Shown here: piece by piece, positions 46,201 through 58,246 of the stretch
How positions within the stretch are numbered: the stretch's first letter is position 1
How the letters are laid out: each line of letters begins with the position of its first letter
Assembly (NCBI GenBank): GCA_022606425.2
Contig: JAHDVF020000251.1
Coordinates: 496,001 to 560,000 of the forward strand
From: Lepidostoma basale
Taxonomy: Eukaryota > Arthropoda > Insecta > Trichoptera > Lepidostomatidae
Reading direction: 5' to 3'
DNA: 64,000 nt
The notes under the pieces: model-generated
Told to the model about the DNA's origin: nothing
The model's database searches: none
The model's input: the letters and a program-made list of their open reading frames with translations, nothing else
Made by a program: the position numbers and the translations under genes

Positions 46201-46957
46201 TTTATTTTATTTAATGAGTCCGCAATGAGGTTGTATTTATACCCTTCGTGCCGTCCACTACCAGTCCGGTAAATGGGTATTAATACCCTTACCGCAGGCA
46301 ATGTGTTAGGACATTTTTTTATATTCGTACCCTGAAGTCTTTGAACCTGTCATAGCGGAGTGTAATACTTGTATAGATACTTAATAATTACAAACGTACT
46401 TGTGTACGAAAATCAAAAAAACTAGACAACATCGATCGGCAAAACTTGATTGACCGGTTACAGTAAAAATTCAAAGCAGACATAAATAAAAAGGCTATGC
46501 AATGCTTCGTCTCTTGGAGACCGATAGATAAATTAATAATAATTACATCCAATAAATGGAATTCATTGAAATTGGTACGTTGGTAACGAATATTATGTTC
46601 TGCTACTTTTCGAATGATTTAAAAATCGTTAAAAAATTGAAACAAAGTTTTAAGTTATTATTATTAGAACTGTCAGTTCACGTTAGGATGTGATTGAATG
46701 TGTAAAAAGGGTTATACGTGTTATTTTTTAAAACAGCAATAAAGGGATTTTTAAATAAATATTTAAAAATGTGCATATAGGTATAATGAACATTTCTTAA
46801 AAAAAATCATGTTGTATCAAAAAATATTTATACTTGTGCAATATTATAAAAACTATTATATATAAAAATAAATAAACACCAAAGGTGAAATATACATTAA
46901 AGACGGATTGAAGAAAACGAAGGAAAATGACATAATATGATACTTATATTCACCCAT
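46201..46957. other. Gene-free stretch
   Basis: AT-rich; nothing recognised. Confidence 0.4.
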
Positions 46958-47155
46958 GCTTCCTGATATTCATCAATTCCTCAACATTCATATATCGTGT
47001 TATGCATGCACGTCGATTTCTTCGATTACTCACGTGGCCGACATTTCATATTTGATTAATTTGATGGTGCCACGTTTTCCCAATCTTCATATATTTCTTG
47101 TTCATATACGTGTAGTAGAACATACCATATATATAACATTTAACCATTCTCCAAA
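46958..47155 (-). mobile_element. RTE-like LINE fragment (family A), 3' tip missing
   Basis: TTCATATATCGTGTTATGCA to GGTGCCACGTTTTCCC matches the RT tail of family A. The GGAGACGG end is absent. Confidence 0.65.
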
Positions 47156-47629
47156 TTAGCATGATTAACCTCAGTTAAATATATTTTAAACAACACTGAG
47201 GTTAATATACCAAAACAGTTCTGTTCCATTAATTGCTGATTAAATTGTCTCGTTGCATGAAGTTTATTTTTAACTTACAGTCAGCCAGGCATTTAATGAG
47301 TTTTAAATGTACCATAATTAAAAAATAATTTAAATATACATCGTGAAATCGAGGAAATCGAGAAAATCGATTTTGTTCGATGAGAAAATCACATTGTATC
47401 ATAATTTGGAATTAAAATTGCAAGGAACGTGTTTCCACATATTTTGGTGTTACTATAACACACGGCGCTCCTGAAAACGATACTAGGTCGGACAAATCTT
47501 AGTGGTCAATTTATAATAAAATGTAAATATTTATAACAACTATTTTTCGTTTCAACGTTTCGAAGCAGAAACTAACGTGAAAAAAAATGATAATTATATA
47601 AAAAAGAAAAATCGTTGGTCTATAAATAT
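47156..47629. other. Gene-free stretch
   Basis: Nothing recognised. Confidence 0.4.
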
Positions 47630-47745
47630 AGACTCAAATAGCTGGGATGACCTGGATGCGAAAGGGACAAAATAGAGACGAGTGGAGAAAAATGGAAGAG
47701 GACTATATCCAGCAGTGGAGGGAAGAAGGCTGAAGAAGAAGAAGA
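47630..47745 (+). mobile_element. RTE-like LINE 3' end (family B)
   Basis: Ends GAGGACTATATCCAGCAGTG and AGGGAAGAAGGCTGA then GAAGAAG, as at 59395. About 115 bp. Confidence 0.7.
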
Positions 47746-48375
47746 AAAAGAAGAAAATTGATTTAAATATGAATTCACAATCCAAACTGAAGACAAATAT
47801 AGAAGAAATATTAAAATTATTTTCGTTATTATATTGTTAAGCAAAACTGTTTTGAGATATGAAATTTTAAATTATTAAACTCTACGTGAGGATATTAAAA
47901 AGCTTAAAATCTAATTTTGAATATTGTCAACACACGCTACTCAATACGCTTTATTTGAATATATTCGTTGAATATAGGGAACAGAATTCCAACAGGAAGA
48001 CATCAAGTACGCACTAACAGGTATTGTCATTTGCGACAGGAAAAAACGGAAAAATGTAAATTAGACAGGTACAATAAAATATGGAATATATTATATCAGA
48101 CGAGTGCGGCCTTCGAGGATGAACTTCGACCTTACTGAACGAGGAAACTAGTGGTGGGGAGGAGAGGGGGTCTGTAGCAATGCAGTGAAATGAAAAGTAA
48201 GTACCCCACAACAAATTACTAAGAAAGGGACTGTGTAGGTGTTATTTATCTCTTTTACTACTTGCTTTGGAGATGAGAATTTCCCAAGTGTATTGTGAAG
48301 TTAGTTAGATATTGAAATTGAATATTTCTGAACACGTTGTGACTTAATTGGTTGGCACTTGTGCAAAACGGGATC
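47746..48375. other. Gene-free stretch
   Basis: Nothing recognised. Confidence 0.4.
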
Positions 48376-48379
48376 TCTT

Positions 48380-48640
48380 CTTCTTCTTTTAATAGATCTG
48401 AAGATTTGTGGCACAGAAAGCATCTCTCAGGATGATGAGAACCGGCTATCCTTCCATATCTTAGGTGGTCTTCCAGGTGGACGGTGTCCGGAGGGACAGG
48501 TTTCAGTTTGCTAGGACGTAATGGAATGCAAAAGTTGTTCAATTGGACATTTCGTATTTGTGTTGCAAGAAGAAACACTTATTCCCTATAATATAATAAA
48601 ACTTATAGAAAACTAAGAATTCCGTTAATATTGCATACTG
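48380..48640 (-). mobile_element. LINE tail of the third family, next to a type b palindrome piece
   Basis: 48380-48560 resembles 19225-19510 (GGTGGTCTTCCAGGTGGACG). 48580-48640 is a one-arm piece of type b (CCCTATAATATAATAAAACT). Confidence 0.4.
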
Positions 48641-49185
48641 TTAAGGAAGTATACTTAGTAATGAGTATAAGTGCAAATGCTTTGTTTGCGCTAATTGTTC
48701 AAAGATATATTATTATATAAATTATTTTTTATAATAAATAAGTAACGCATTTTATAGGACTGTCAACAATGTTAGATACACGCCAACCAAAATATGTAGG
48801 GGAAAATGCTCGACATATTCTCAAATAAAGAAAATATGTAGGGAATACAATACAAGGAAAGGGAGGAAATAGAAGATCAGGGAAAATTTATACTCGTACA
48901 TGCTAGCTATAATGGAGGAAGCTGGGTACGAAAACTGTATGGAGCAGAAATTATAATACTTGCAGATAAGCAAAATGAAGCGTAAAGAGTAATAAAACGG
49001 GGCATGAATGATATGAAACTAGTTCATAGTCTATAACAACCAATAAAACGTAAAGATAATTATTATCATTCGTCAATCACAAGTAGTACAATAGATAAGA
49101 GAAAGAAAACTTAATACTATGATATCATATTTACATATTATACATTACATTTCATTTATACAGGACAATAAGTGATTTGTAACAA
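48641..49185. other. Gene-free stretch
   Basis: Nothing recognised. Confidence 0.4.
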
Positions 49186-49345
49186 TGTTTCCCCGCAGGG
49201 GTAGACAGAGGGAAGGGACCGCCACACTACTCTATCCTGAAATACCTCTCAAGCTTCCTCCACATTAATACAACGAGTCATACGCGTACGTCGATTTTTC
49301 TGACTTTTAACATGACAAACCTTCAAAATTTGATTAATTTTATAA
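49186..49345 (-). mobile_element. RTE-like LINE 3' end (family A)
   Basis: GTTTCCCCGCAGGGGTAGAC to CTTCAAAATTTGATTAATTT; truncated. Confidence 0.7.
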
Positions 49346-49861
49346 CAATCTTTTAGATAATACAGACTAAAGGTCCATTTACACTGGACAGTCATCAGCC
49401 GATACCGACACGTCACGATAAAAATAGCCTTGAATCTCACCGACTCGTTATCTCAAAGCTATAATAAAATCGCCGTCGGGGGTTGCCGAAGAAAGCACCT
49501 ACCTACACAAAATTGACACTTAATAAAAATTATCAATATTTTTCAGAATATGTTTCCTACAGTATATAATTATTTTTTACAGAATACCATTTTTACTACC
49601 ATATAAATTCGCCGTGGAGAAGGCGATTTACACGGAATTTAAATATGATATGAACGGAATCGGCATTAATTAAAAGTAACAAGACACCATCAAAACAAAC
49701 AAAACGATTATTTGCTCAATGCAAACGCGTGACGTGTCGGTATCGGCTGATGAGGGTCCAGTGTAAAGGACCTTTATACGAATATCATCATGTGTATCAA
49801 TAGTATTGCATAGAAATTTATACCAGTAGAATAAATCGTCTACCCAGCCAAAAATGCAATA
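49346..49861. other. Gene-free stretch with a split inverted phrase
   Basis: CATCAGCCGATACCGACACG (49392) and its complement near 49730 (CGTGTCGGTATCGGCTGATG), with AAAGGTCC-like outer arms, form widely spaced inverted repeats. This may be a 390-bp fold-back element at about 49366-49780. Confidence 0.5.
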
Positions 49862-50125
49862 TCATCATCCCCCATTAGTTGTCTAGTGTTGAACATAGAC
49901 CTCCCTTCCCGACTTCCACAACTCTCTATCTCTAGCCACTCTATGCCATTGACCTTCTGCCACTCTCTTTATGCCAACTTGCTTGTGGTCTGCACGGATT
50001 TCTATGGCCGGTTCTCAGTCGCCACTTCAGGATGCGTCTAGTCCACCGATCATACGCTGTCCTCACTATATGGCCGGCCCAATTCCACTTTAACGAAGTT
50101 ATTTTACACGCTACATCGGAAATTG
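49862..50125 (-). mobile_element. RTE-like LINE fragment (family B)
   Basis: The minus strand reads ITSLKWNWAGHIVRTAYDRW and TRRILKWRLRTGHRNPCRPQ, the RT C-terminal region of family B. Confidence 0.75.
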
Positions 50126-51030
50126 CAACATAGGTATCAACGATGAAACTATCAATTATAAAACACATAAAGTCGATCCGCGTATGTAACTCAACAGTTG
50201 TCGCCGCAATCCTTAAAATGTATAATTACATGATAACCCCATGATTTTTTTTTTGAGAGGGGAACTACGGAACTTGATTTAAGAACCACATAAGTATAAT
50301 GCAAAAGCGTTACGTCACAGCGTCACACCTCCCAAACATGACGTCACATGCAACAAATGATTGTTGAGCATTTACCGTGCAATAAGCTCATTACGGCGAA
50401 TTTAACAAAACAGCAAATTGCCAACATAAGGTATTACGGAAAAGATTGATATTTTTTGCAAAAATAAATATGATTAGATTAAATATATTTTAAAATTAAT
50501 TAATGTCAATTAGGCTCACTCACTAATGTCAATTACTGTACTTGCGTTAACAATTCAGTTTTATTTATTTTATGGCGCGTATGTGTGTGCGTGCATTTAA
50601 GCGTTCACACTGTTCAAAATACATTTTCAGAATTAATTAAACGTTGTTTCTATTTTATTTTTTATTTAACGGCTATGAATGTGTTCGGATAAAAACTATA
50701 ATAAAATTAATTCGCAGTTGCAAGCACGAACTACTTATATAATACAAGTTTTGTTTTACAGCGTGTAGTTAATTTCAAAACACCGTGTAAATTGTAGCAA
50801 TCATAGAGCGTGAATTACATGTCACCATACACACACACAAAGACATATACATACCATGATTATTTATCACGAAATGCAGGAAACACCTTTCATAATATGG
50901 AATTCCGATTGTATTCCGAACAAAAATTGAGATATTTTACTTAAATAAATGTTCACACACCTTTACATGCCGTACTCGCAAAAAACACTCTAATCGCTAT
51001 AAACTCACAAATTCTAAATAATAATTAATT
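50126..51030. other. Gene-free stretch
   Basis: AT-rich; nothing recognised. Confidence 0.4.
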
Positions 51031-51270
51031 AAAAAGATGTTTTTTAACTACTTCCATTTTTGTCTTTATTCCGACAGCGATCGGTTTCGCCAGGCTCGCT
51101 GGCATCGACAGACTGTGAGAAAGAGTCTGTCGATGCCAGCGAGCCTGGCGAAAACGGTCGCTGCCGAAATAAAGACAAAAGTGGAAATAATTTAAAAAAA
51201 AACATCGTTTTATTTCATTATTATTTAAAATGAACTTCCATCAAGAGATTTCAGTAAAATCATTTGATTA
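51031..51270. repeat. Type d palindrome, complete
   Basis: Arms of about 85 bp from TTTTTTAACTACTTCCATTT to its complement, then the outer phrase ATCAAGAGATTTCAGTAAAA. Cores are at 51111-51079 (minus) and 51127-51159 (plus). Confidence 0.9.
51127..51159 (+). ncRNA. Hammerhead-like motif, candidate (type d)
   Basis: CTGTCGA, T, a GCCAG/CTGGC stem with CGAGC loop, GAAAAC, GGTC. The heptamer differs from CUGAUGA at A6 and the variable position 7. Four type d cores (19207, 39495, 51111, 51127) keep CTGTC(G/A)A, so A6 was already lost in the ancestor. Confidence 0.3.
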
Positions 51271-51712
51271 TCTTAAAATCACAAATTCTATTTAGTCATC
51301 AAACATATGAATTAGCTCTGTCTCTCACTGATTATTTTGCATATTTCCCTGTGCTTTTAATCATCCCAGAGCTAAGCTTCGTAAAGTAGTTGTTTTCTGT
51401 TAATAATAATTTATGAATCAATGTATGAACAAAAATAAAATAAACGAATTTTTACTAAATTTATATTACAGGCGGTATTAATTAAAATGTGAATAAACCA
51501 ATACTATCGAATAAGATATATAATGTATGCATTAAAGCAAAAATGGCGCTGAAACAAAAAAAAACGCGAAGGTTACGTAGAGTGCATTTAAAAAAGGTTA
51601 AGCCATCTTTGCCTGCGTTGGTATACATAGATATAGCATAATAATATTTATAGCATAGTGCCGACAAAACTTCTAGGCAGGCGAGTGAACGCACATCTAA
51701 AACATATTTGAG

Positions 51713-52250
51713 TTAATTTTATCTCAATAGAGATGAAGATGCAAACTGGAAACTGAATATGGTGATCGAGGTGTTTACAGAACTTATGACCTGTCATTGG
51801 TTGGGTTAAGCGCACGCTTTATGTAATTACAACATTCCCCATTCCAACTTTATTATGACCACCATGTCTGACAATTTTTTTTAGTAGCCTTTCACATTGC
51901 GTTATAAAGATCTTCTGCTTAATGCTTAAATCTAATCTTCATAGATGGCGCATTGAAACTGACATGTGAATTGTGGTGTTGGATATTAACATATATACAA
52001 CTTCCAAAAATTTGTCAGACATGGTGGTCATAAGAAAGGTGGAATGGGGAATGTTGTAATTACATAAAGCGTGCGCTTAACCCAACCAATGACAGGTCAT
52101 AAGTCCTGTAAACACCTCGATCACCATATTCAGTTTCCAGTTTGCATCTTCGTCTCTATTGAGATAAAATTAATCCTTGAATTGATAACCCGCAATGGGT
52201 AAATAAAATCCAGTATTCGTCTACAAGTATTTGTATACATTCAAAATGTT
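51713..52250. repeat. Type g repeat, inverted pair
   Basis: The left arm (51713-51887) and right arm (about 52003-52177) are complementary over about 165 bp. Between them lies about 120 bp with TTCACATTGCGTTATAAAG. The right flank GATAACCCGCAATGGGTAAA and ACAAGTATTTGTATACATTC is the family outer end. Confidence 0.9.
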
Positions 52251-52487
52251 ACATATTTTGGTATCTGTATAAAACCTTATCCCGCAAGTTCTGGTATTAC
52301 TATGCCGTTTAAATATGTGCATAATCATTATGTCAGCATAGCAACCGGTGATATAAACACGAGAATTATAATAAAATGCACGAAAAGATAAAGTTACACA
52401 AATTCAAAGAATTTCCCACAGGAAAACTATAATCTCAAGATACAAAGAAGTACGAGTTGAACTGCTGTTTATCAATATTTACATTAA

Positions 52488-53272
52488 TTGCGTATGATAA
52501 ATTCATTTGTCTACCTGGGAAGTATGTTTACAAGAGATGAAAAAATGGAGAAAGATATCGAAAGAAGGGTTGGAGCTGGAAACAAAATAAATGGTGCGCT
52601 CAAAGTCATTACCGCAAATAGAAATATATCGATTGAAGCAAAGATGGCAGTGCACAACGGAGTTCTAGTGTCGACTTTTTTTTATGGAAGTGAAGCTTGG
52701 AGTTGGCAGAAGAAGGATGAAAGTAGGATAAATGCCGTAGAAATGAGGTCACTAAGAAGGATGCGCGGAAAAACAATGTATGATAGAATATCTAATGATG
52801 AAGTAAGAAAGGAATGTAAGGCGGATGAATGCGTGATAAATAAAATCCAGAAAGTGTCACTAAGATGGTTTGGACATGTGGTACGAATGGATGAGGGAAG
52901 AATGGTTAAAATGATATATACAAGTAGTGTGAGGAAGCGAGAGAAATATGTCAGGAAAGAAAAGTGTGGCAGTCCATTCTTTCTGCCTACCCCTTCGGGG
53001 AGACGGCGTGATGGTTAGTTAGTTAGTTTTTTACAAGTAGTGTGAATGGTAAAAGAAGTCGAGGAAGGCCAAGGAAGACATGGTATGACCAAATCAATCA
53101 ATTACTGAAAGGCGGCCATGTTCGAAGTAGGAACAATCGACGAGCGTGCACGTCACGATGTGTGAATGTAGAAGAGGCGCGAGAGTTATGTCAGGATAGA
53201 ACAATGTGGCGATCCATCCTCTCTGCCTACCCCTCCGGGGAAACGGCATGATGGTTAGTTAGTTAGTTACGT
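52488..53272 (+). mobile_element. RTE-like LINE 3' end (family A), longest copy, interrupted
   Basis: Encodes [60 protein letters not shown] and SLRWFGHVVRMDEGRMVKMI. After the 99-bp insert it continues RSRGRPRKTWYDQINQLLKG, ending PSGETA and a TTAG tail. This is the C-terminal domain after the catalytic part of the reverse transcriptase; the catalytic motif itself is outside the copy. Confidence 0.9.
52933..53031 (+). mobile_element. 99-bp family A LINE tip nested in the older copy
   Basis: TACAAGTAGTGTGA flanks it exactly on both sides (52919-52932 and 53032-53045), a 14-bp target duplication. The insert runs from GGAAGCGAGAGAAATATG to GAGACGGCGTGATGG, three TTAG units and Ts. Removing it restores the outer frame. 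Confidence 0.9.
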
Positions 53273-53399
53273 ATGATAAATAGTATATCCATTCATACAA
53301 AAAATCAAATAAGATTAGATGAAATATCGAAAAAAAAATCGGAACTGGCCACCATACTCTACAATGTTTACAATAATTGCTATGTATTCAATTAAAGTG

Positions 53400-53768
53400 C
53401 TGAGAAACTACGAGTGACCCAAAGAGCCATGGAAAGAGCCATGTTAGGAATAAGCCTAAGAAACAGAGTCAGAAACGATACGGTGAGAGAAAAAACAAAG
53501 GTCATCAGACATCATCCACCGGGTGGCGACTCTAAAATGGCAATGGGCAGGTCACGTAGCCAGGACCTCAGATGAAAAGTGGACAAGAAGACTGCTGACT
53601 TGGAGACCGCGGACGGCAAAGAGAGAGCGACCACAACTACGGTGGAAGGATGATCTGAACAGACACGTCGGAATAACCTGGATGCAGTCTGCACAGGACA
53701 GAGTGACATGGAAGCGAATGGAGGAGGCCTTTGTCCAGGAGTGGACGGGAATAGGCTGAGGAAGAATA
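53400..53768 (+). mobile_element. RTE-like LINE 3' end (family B)
   Basis: Reads MATLKWQWAGHVARTSDEKW, TRRLLTWRPRTAKRERPQLR and RMEEAFVQEWTGIG before TGA. A frameshift separates it from the upstream RAMERAMLGISLRNRVR segment. Confidence 0.85.
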
Positions 53769-54561
53769 AGATTCAATTAATGCAGCTCGGCTGAGAAGAA
53801 AGTATGACTTTAGCATAGACCCTGAATCCTTTCTCGCTCTATTTCGTATGAACAGTTTGAAGCAATGAATACTATGTTATAATTGTGGATAATATATTGA
53901 AGGTAATATAATATTGCTACCCGTTTACAGCACACGATTTACTATGTGATAAATATTCTACTAAAAGCGAAGAAAAAATATTTTCTTAGTCTAATAATAT
54001 AATATATTGGTTAAATGCGCTACAATGACGCCGAGCACAGGCAGCCGAATTACGCTTCCGAATCATATAGTATAGTGCGTAATAGCGATTAATGCCGGAC
54101 ACCAAAAACGTTGACAGCTGATGGTCAAAGTTCACAGCAGTCAGCTGGTCGACAACTCGGGGACTTGTACACATAATAGTCACAATAGTAAACTCGCTAC
54201 GGCGGCGGGCGGCGTGCGGCGCCCACTAGCAATGATGCCACTATATAGCGAAATTATGAAGTCAGCGGTAGTACTATCAAGGTTGGATGGCAATCATTTA
54301 TATGCCATCGTAATGATCTGATACGTCTTTGGAACGATTCGATAATTATTTACCATTACTCACATGTGGTGCGACATTGGATCCAGAAAACATTTTGGAT
54401 TGCGAGGATAAATTGATAATTTTAGATAAACTTGTATGAATATAAAAAAAATTGGGTTCATGTATTTTATTTTAAAAAAAAGTTTAAATTGTTCTTACGA
54501 TAATAAAGGTGCAAAACATTTGAAATCTGTGGAGAAAAATAAATTGAATCTTGCAAAATAA
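53769..54561. other. Gene-free stretch with a GC-rich patch
   Basis: 54015-54240 is GC-rich (GGCGGCGGGCGGCGTGCGGC) and unlike the repeats. It could be a promoter-like island. No coding pattern was supported. Confidence 0.35.
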
Positions 54562-54768
54562 TCAATTAATATGAATTAAAACGTTTTCTCGTAGTTTTAT
54601 TATAATTTACGTGAATGGCGTGTTTCGTCTGTCTTGGGCATTATCAAACGATAATGCCTTAGACAGACCATTCACATAAATTGTAATAAAACTTCTAGAA
54701 TCCAGGCGTTTTCATCCGTATTAATTATTTAATATGGAGATTTACATAATTGTTGAAGAAACAATAAA
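54562..54768. repeat. Type b palindrome
   Basis: Arms around GTAGTTTTATTATAATTTAC. The centre has ACGATAATGCCTTAGACAGA, with the GAAAC segment deleted on the plus arm. The right flank has AATATGGAGATTTACAT. Confidence 0.85.
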
Positions 54769-54885
54769 TTGGATTTTAATTCATAAAAAATATTATTTAG
54801 TGTCTTTAATATTATAGACACTAATAAATAATAATTATTTTAAATTAAAGGTTTAAAAAAAACAACACTAATTAAAAAAGGAAAT

Positions 54886-55026
54886 TTATTATCCAATCTC
54901 CAATATGAGAAGAAAATAGCTCATTAATATGAAGAAAAAAAAACATCCGGTCGTGTAGAGCCTTGAACCCAAGTCCCCTGGATCAGAAGCTAGGCGTTCT
55001 GTCCCCTAGATCACCACCAGATTAAC
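54886..55026 (-). mobile_element. tRNA-derived SINE, family 2
   Basis: The minus strand has CTGGTGGTGATCTAGGGGAC and GACTTGGGTTCAAGGC (box A- and B-like), then a body with ATTAATGAGCTATTTTC. It pairs with the copy 600 bp away in the same orientation. Confidence 0.7.
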
Positions 55027-55562
55027 GTTTACTTTACACACAACTCATAAATAAAATACGATAAGATTTCTAGCGTAGAGTTTCTAGAAAGTTCAAAATA
55101 CACTGCGGAAAAATATATGTACACAATTTGTTAACATATGATAAAGCGTAATGATAGAAGCGTCTGAAGTCTGAACATATGTCATCACAGCCGATTGAAT
55201 TCCAGTGCGATATAATAGACACAAACCCCTTCGCGTTGGCATCAGTAAACAAGTGGCCTTGCCAACAAGTCTCATTCCTCGTGGCGCTTCTGCGGCAGGC
55301 TGGGGCTCTCTGGGAGGGGCGGCTAGTCTGGCCATTTGGCCGCTGCGAGTGCAACGCGAGTGCAACGTTGCGGGAACAGCTAAGCAGCAATACGTTAATT
55401 TGTATTAATGGTGTCTCAACTAAACATAATGGATGCTTAAACGAATTATATCGACTCGTAGACATTGGTATTTTTTTATTAACAAATTTTATATATTAAA
55501 TACTTTTATTTTATTTTTAAAAAGAATAATATCAAGGATTTACATCAATGATATTAGAATTT

Positions 55563-55687
55563 ATTTTACAATCTTCAATGTGAGCAGAAAATAGCTCATT
55601 ATTATGAAGAAGGAATCTGGTCGTGTCCAGGCTTGAACCCGTGTCCAGGAGCTAAGCGTTCTATCCCCTAGACCACCACCCGATTAA
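55563..55687 (-). mobile_element. tRNA-derived SINE, family 2
   Basis: The minus strand has GGTGGTGGTCTAGGGGATAG and ACACGGGTTCAAGCCTGG, with the same ATAATGAGCTATTTTCTGC body as the other copies. Confidence 0.7.
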
Positions 55688-55694
55688 CCTTATG

Positions 55695-55970
55695 TATGGA
55701 AATGAGATCACTGGAAGAAGGGAATGAATGCGTCCTAAATACATTTGAGAGAGTAGTCGAGGAAGGCCAAAGATTGCTGGAGTGACACCCAGGTGGTAGA
55801 AGACCAATTGGACGACCAAGGCTGCGATGGGAGGATGAAGTTGGGAGAGATGGGGCAAAATTGTTACGAGTATCAGATTGGAGGGTCGAAGCGGAGGACA
55901 TGAGGAGTTGGAGGCGAAAAATACTGGAGGCTAAGGCTCGATATGGGCTGTAGGGCCATCGAAGAAGAAG
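55695..55970 (+). mobile_element. LINE tail fragment encoding GRPRLRWEDEVGRD
   Basis: Reads GRPRLRWEDEVGRDGAKLL, EDMRSWRRKILEAKARYGL and a stop, then GAAGAAG repeats. A LINE C-terminus of another family, directly joined to a family A piece at 55974. Confidence 0.6.
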
Positions 55971-55973
55971 AAG

Positions 55974-56142
55974 AAGTCGAGGAAGGCCAAGGAAGGATGG
56001 AATGATCAAATTAATAAATTACTAAAAGATGGCTACGTTAGAAGTCACAATGTCAATGTAGAAGAAGCGCTAAAGTTATGTTAGTGGCTGTCCATTGCAT
56101 CCGCCTACCCCTCTGTGGAAATGGCATAATTATTAGTCAGTA
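55974..56142 (+). mobile_element. RTE-like LINE 3' end (family A), decayed
   Basis: AGTCGAGGAAGGCCAAGGAA to GGAAATGGCATAATTATTAG; the end signature is mutated. Confidence 0.65.
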
Positions 56143-56552
56143 TGCATATTACAAAAACTCTAGTTATTTGACCGATTTTCTGCTAAATAATCTAAGTGTT
56201 TTTAGAGAATAACAACTTAATATAGGCAATTCTGATAAATCATTGAAAAATATAAACATTTTTAGAATATAATATGTTATAAATAAATTAAGATTTGAAC
56301 ATTTAAAATAATATGATATGCTAGTAATCTAGGAATACTACGCAGTTAGATATTTATTTTTCAGTTGTCGACTAATATTCAAAGTTAAGGTAAGAGTCCA
56401 CTGTACCCAAAATTGATGAGTCACGAATATTTGAATACCTTATCTTTCGAATAATGATAATACATTACATAAGTAATTTATTAAAAATTTTAACACGAAA
56501 CATTTCAAACAAATTTAATAGAATTTGAAAACTCTGTTTTTTAATGGCAGTA

Positions 56553-56811
56553 AAGTGCGGGCCACACTGATAAACAAACCGCATAAACACGTGAAATCCA
56601 TAGGGATTCGTGTTTATTCAAACAGTTATCTATCTCATTCTACGCCGGGTAAAATAATGCGAGGAAGAGAGATAAACGTACCATGTGCAACAAACAAACA
56701 TGCACAACCAAACATGGTACGTTTATCTCTCTTCCTCGCATTATTTTACCCGGCGTAGAATGAAATAGAAGTCCTATACAACCGATGTTTATCCACAGTG
56801 TGGCCCGCCTT
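56553..56811. mobile_element. TA-type MITE with nested perfect arms
   Basis: TA flanks both ends. The termini AAGTGCGGGCCACACTG and CAGTGTGGCCCGCCTT are inverted. Near the centre about 50 bp (starting ATTCTACGCCGGGTAAAATA) repeats inverted without mismatch, around an AT-poor 25-bp loop. No transposase. Confidence 0.85.
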
Positions 56812-56813
56812 TA

Positions 56814-58246
56814 ATAGATATTTTCTTCAGGAGAGCTTGGGAGCTTGTGTATATATTTCAAAGCTGCTTGGGTTATTGCACTGTGGAACGGTGTCATGCC
56901 AAATAAGCTTCCTTATTCCAAAAATAATTATTAGAATTAGTCATACATAGAATGTAGAACAAAATTCATAACTATATGTTCATACTCGAGCGCATGGAAT
57001 GACCAAAACTAGGATATAGTAAAAAAAAAAAACTATGCACTTTAATCGTAAAATTGTGAAGCCCTTGGAGATAAAATTATACTATGCAATACTAACTATG
57101 TGTTTTGAAAGTAAATGTATATGTAATGGTATTTTATTTGCACAATAAACCAAACTGAACATAGTCGCGTGACATGCGTGGCCTTAAATATTTACGATTT
57201 AAAATCATAAAACACATTATTTATAATATTTACAAAGTACTTTTTTCATATCTTCCCAATATATATTAACGTTCCGCATAACCTAACTTTACTAGTTTTA
57301 AGTACGATATATACAATCGACGCGCGTACAGTGTATGAATGTTGATGAATCGAGAGCAGGTCAGGAATGAAGAAAATGATGGTCCATAATTTCTGTCAAG
57401 CAAAAAGTTTTTTTAATCGAAAATCGGAGATAAATTACCAATACAATCAAACAATATTGTTTGCGAGACACTGGTGAAGCAATGTTGAGTATAAAACTGT
57501 AAAGAGTAAAGAATATAAGACTGACTCAGGCACAACTATTTAAGTCTCACTCATGCTAATTCTAAGTTCTAGGGCAGGAGAGGGATGAATTAGCAGTCTT
57601 GTTCAGCCAAAAATTACTATTGCGTCAGTCGGTCTTGAGCGGACTTCTTGTTTTAAGGTTTTTCCAAACGGTGTTATCGTTTGCCGACTGCTCGTGTTTT
57701 TTTTTTGTTATGAAATAGATGAGAAATATTATCTCTATTGACTTCAATTGTTTTAAATTAAATAAATTTTCAGATTTGAAACTCGAATTTTGAAATGTGG
57801 AGTGATCACACAGCACTGTAATGCAGGGACTTTTTCTGAGCTGTATGGGTTAGGTTAAAAACGAATAGTGAGTTAAACACGTGTATTTCAAAGGAAAAGA
57901 AAATGAATACAATAAGAAAATAAACTGCAGACATTCGGTATGCATCTTGGGCAGAGGGGAATAAGATGGGAGACAAAAGAAGTAACGTGTTAGCCACGTG
58001 CGCTGGAAGATACAGAATCCAACGAGGCGAGCCCAAACCCAGAATCCAGGCCGATAATGAGTAAGTTCCAAGAAACACGGCAAGATAAATGGACCAGTGA
58101 CGCACTAAACATATTATAGTTTAAAAACATATTGTAAAAATAACACTTAGACTTTACGAGTGACCATTTTACTGTGCATTGAAATAGGCACGGTGTAAAT
58201 CATTTAAACCAAAATAACATAGTTTTATTACAGTATTGAACAACAA
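56814..58246. other. Mostly gene-free; one small LINE piece
   Basis: 57318-57400 resembles a decayed family A end (CAGTGTATGAATGTTGATGA). The rest has no recognised gene or repeat. Confidence 0.4.

Noticed and set aside
12525..53272. Telomere-like repeats (TTAG units)
   Set aside because: Insect telomeres are TTAGG. These are four-base units, two to four in number, always at the end of the LINE.
56525..56758. 77-aa ORF
   Set aside because: Falls inside the TA-type MITE and ends at its inner arm.
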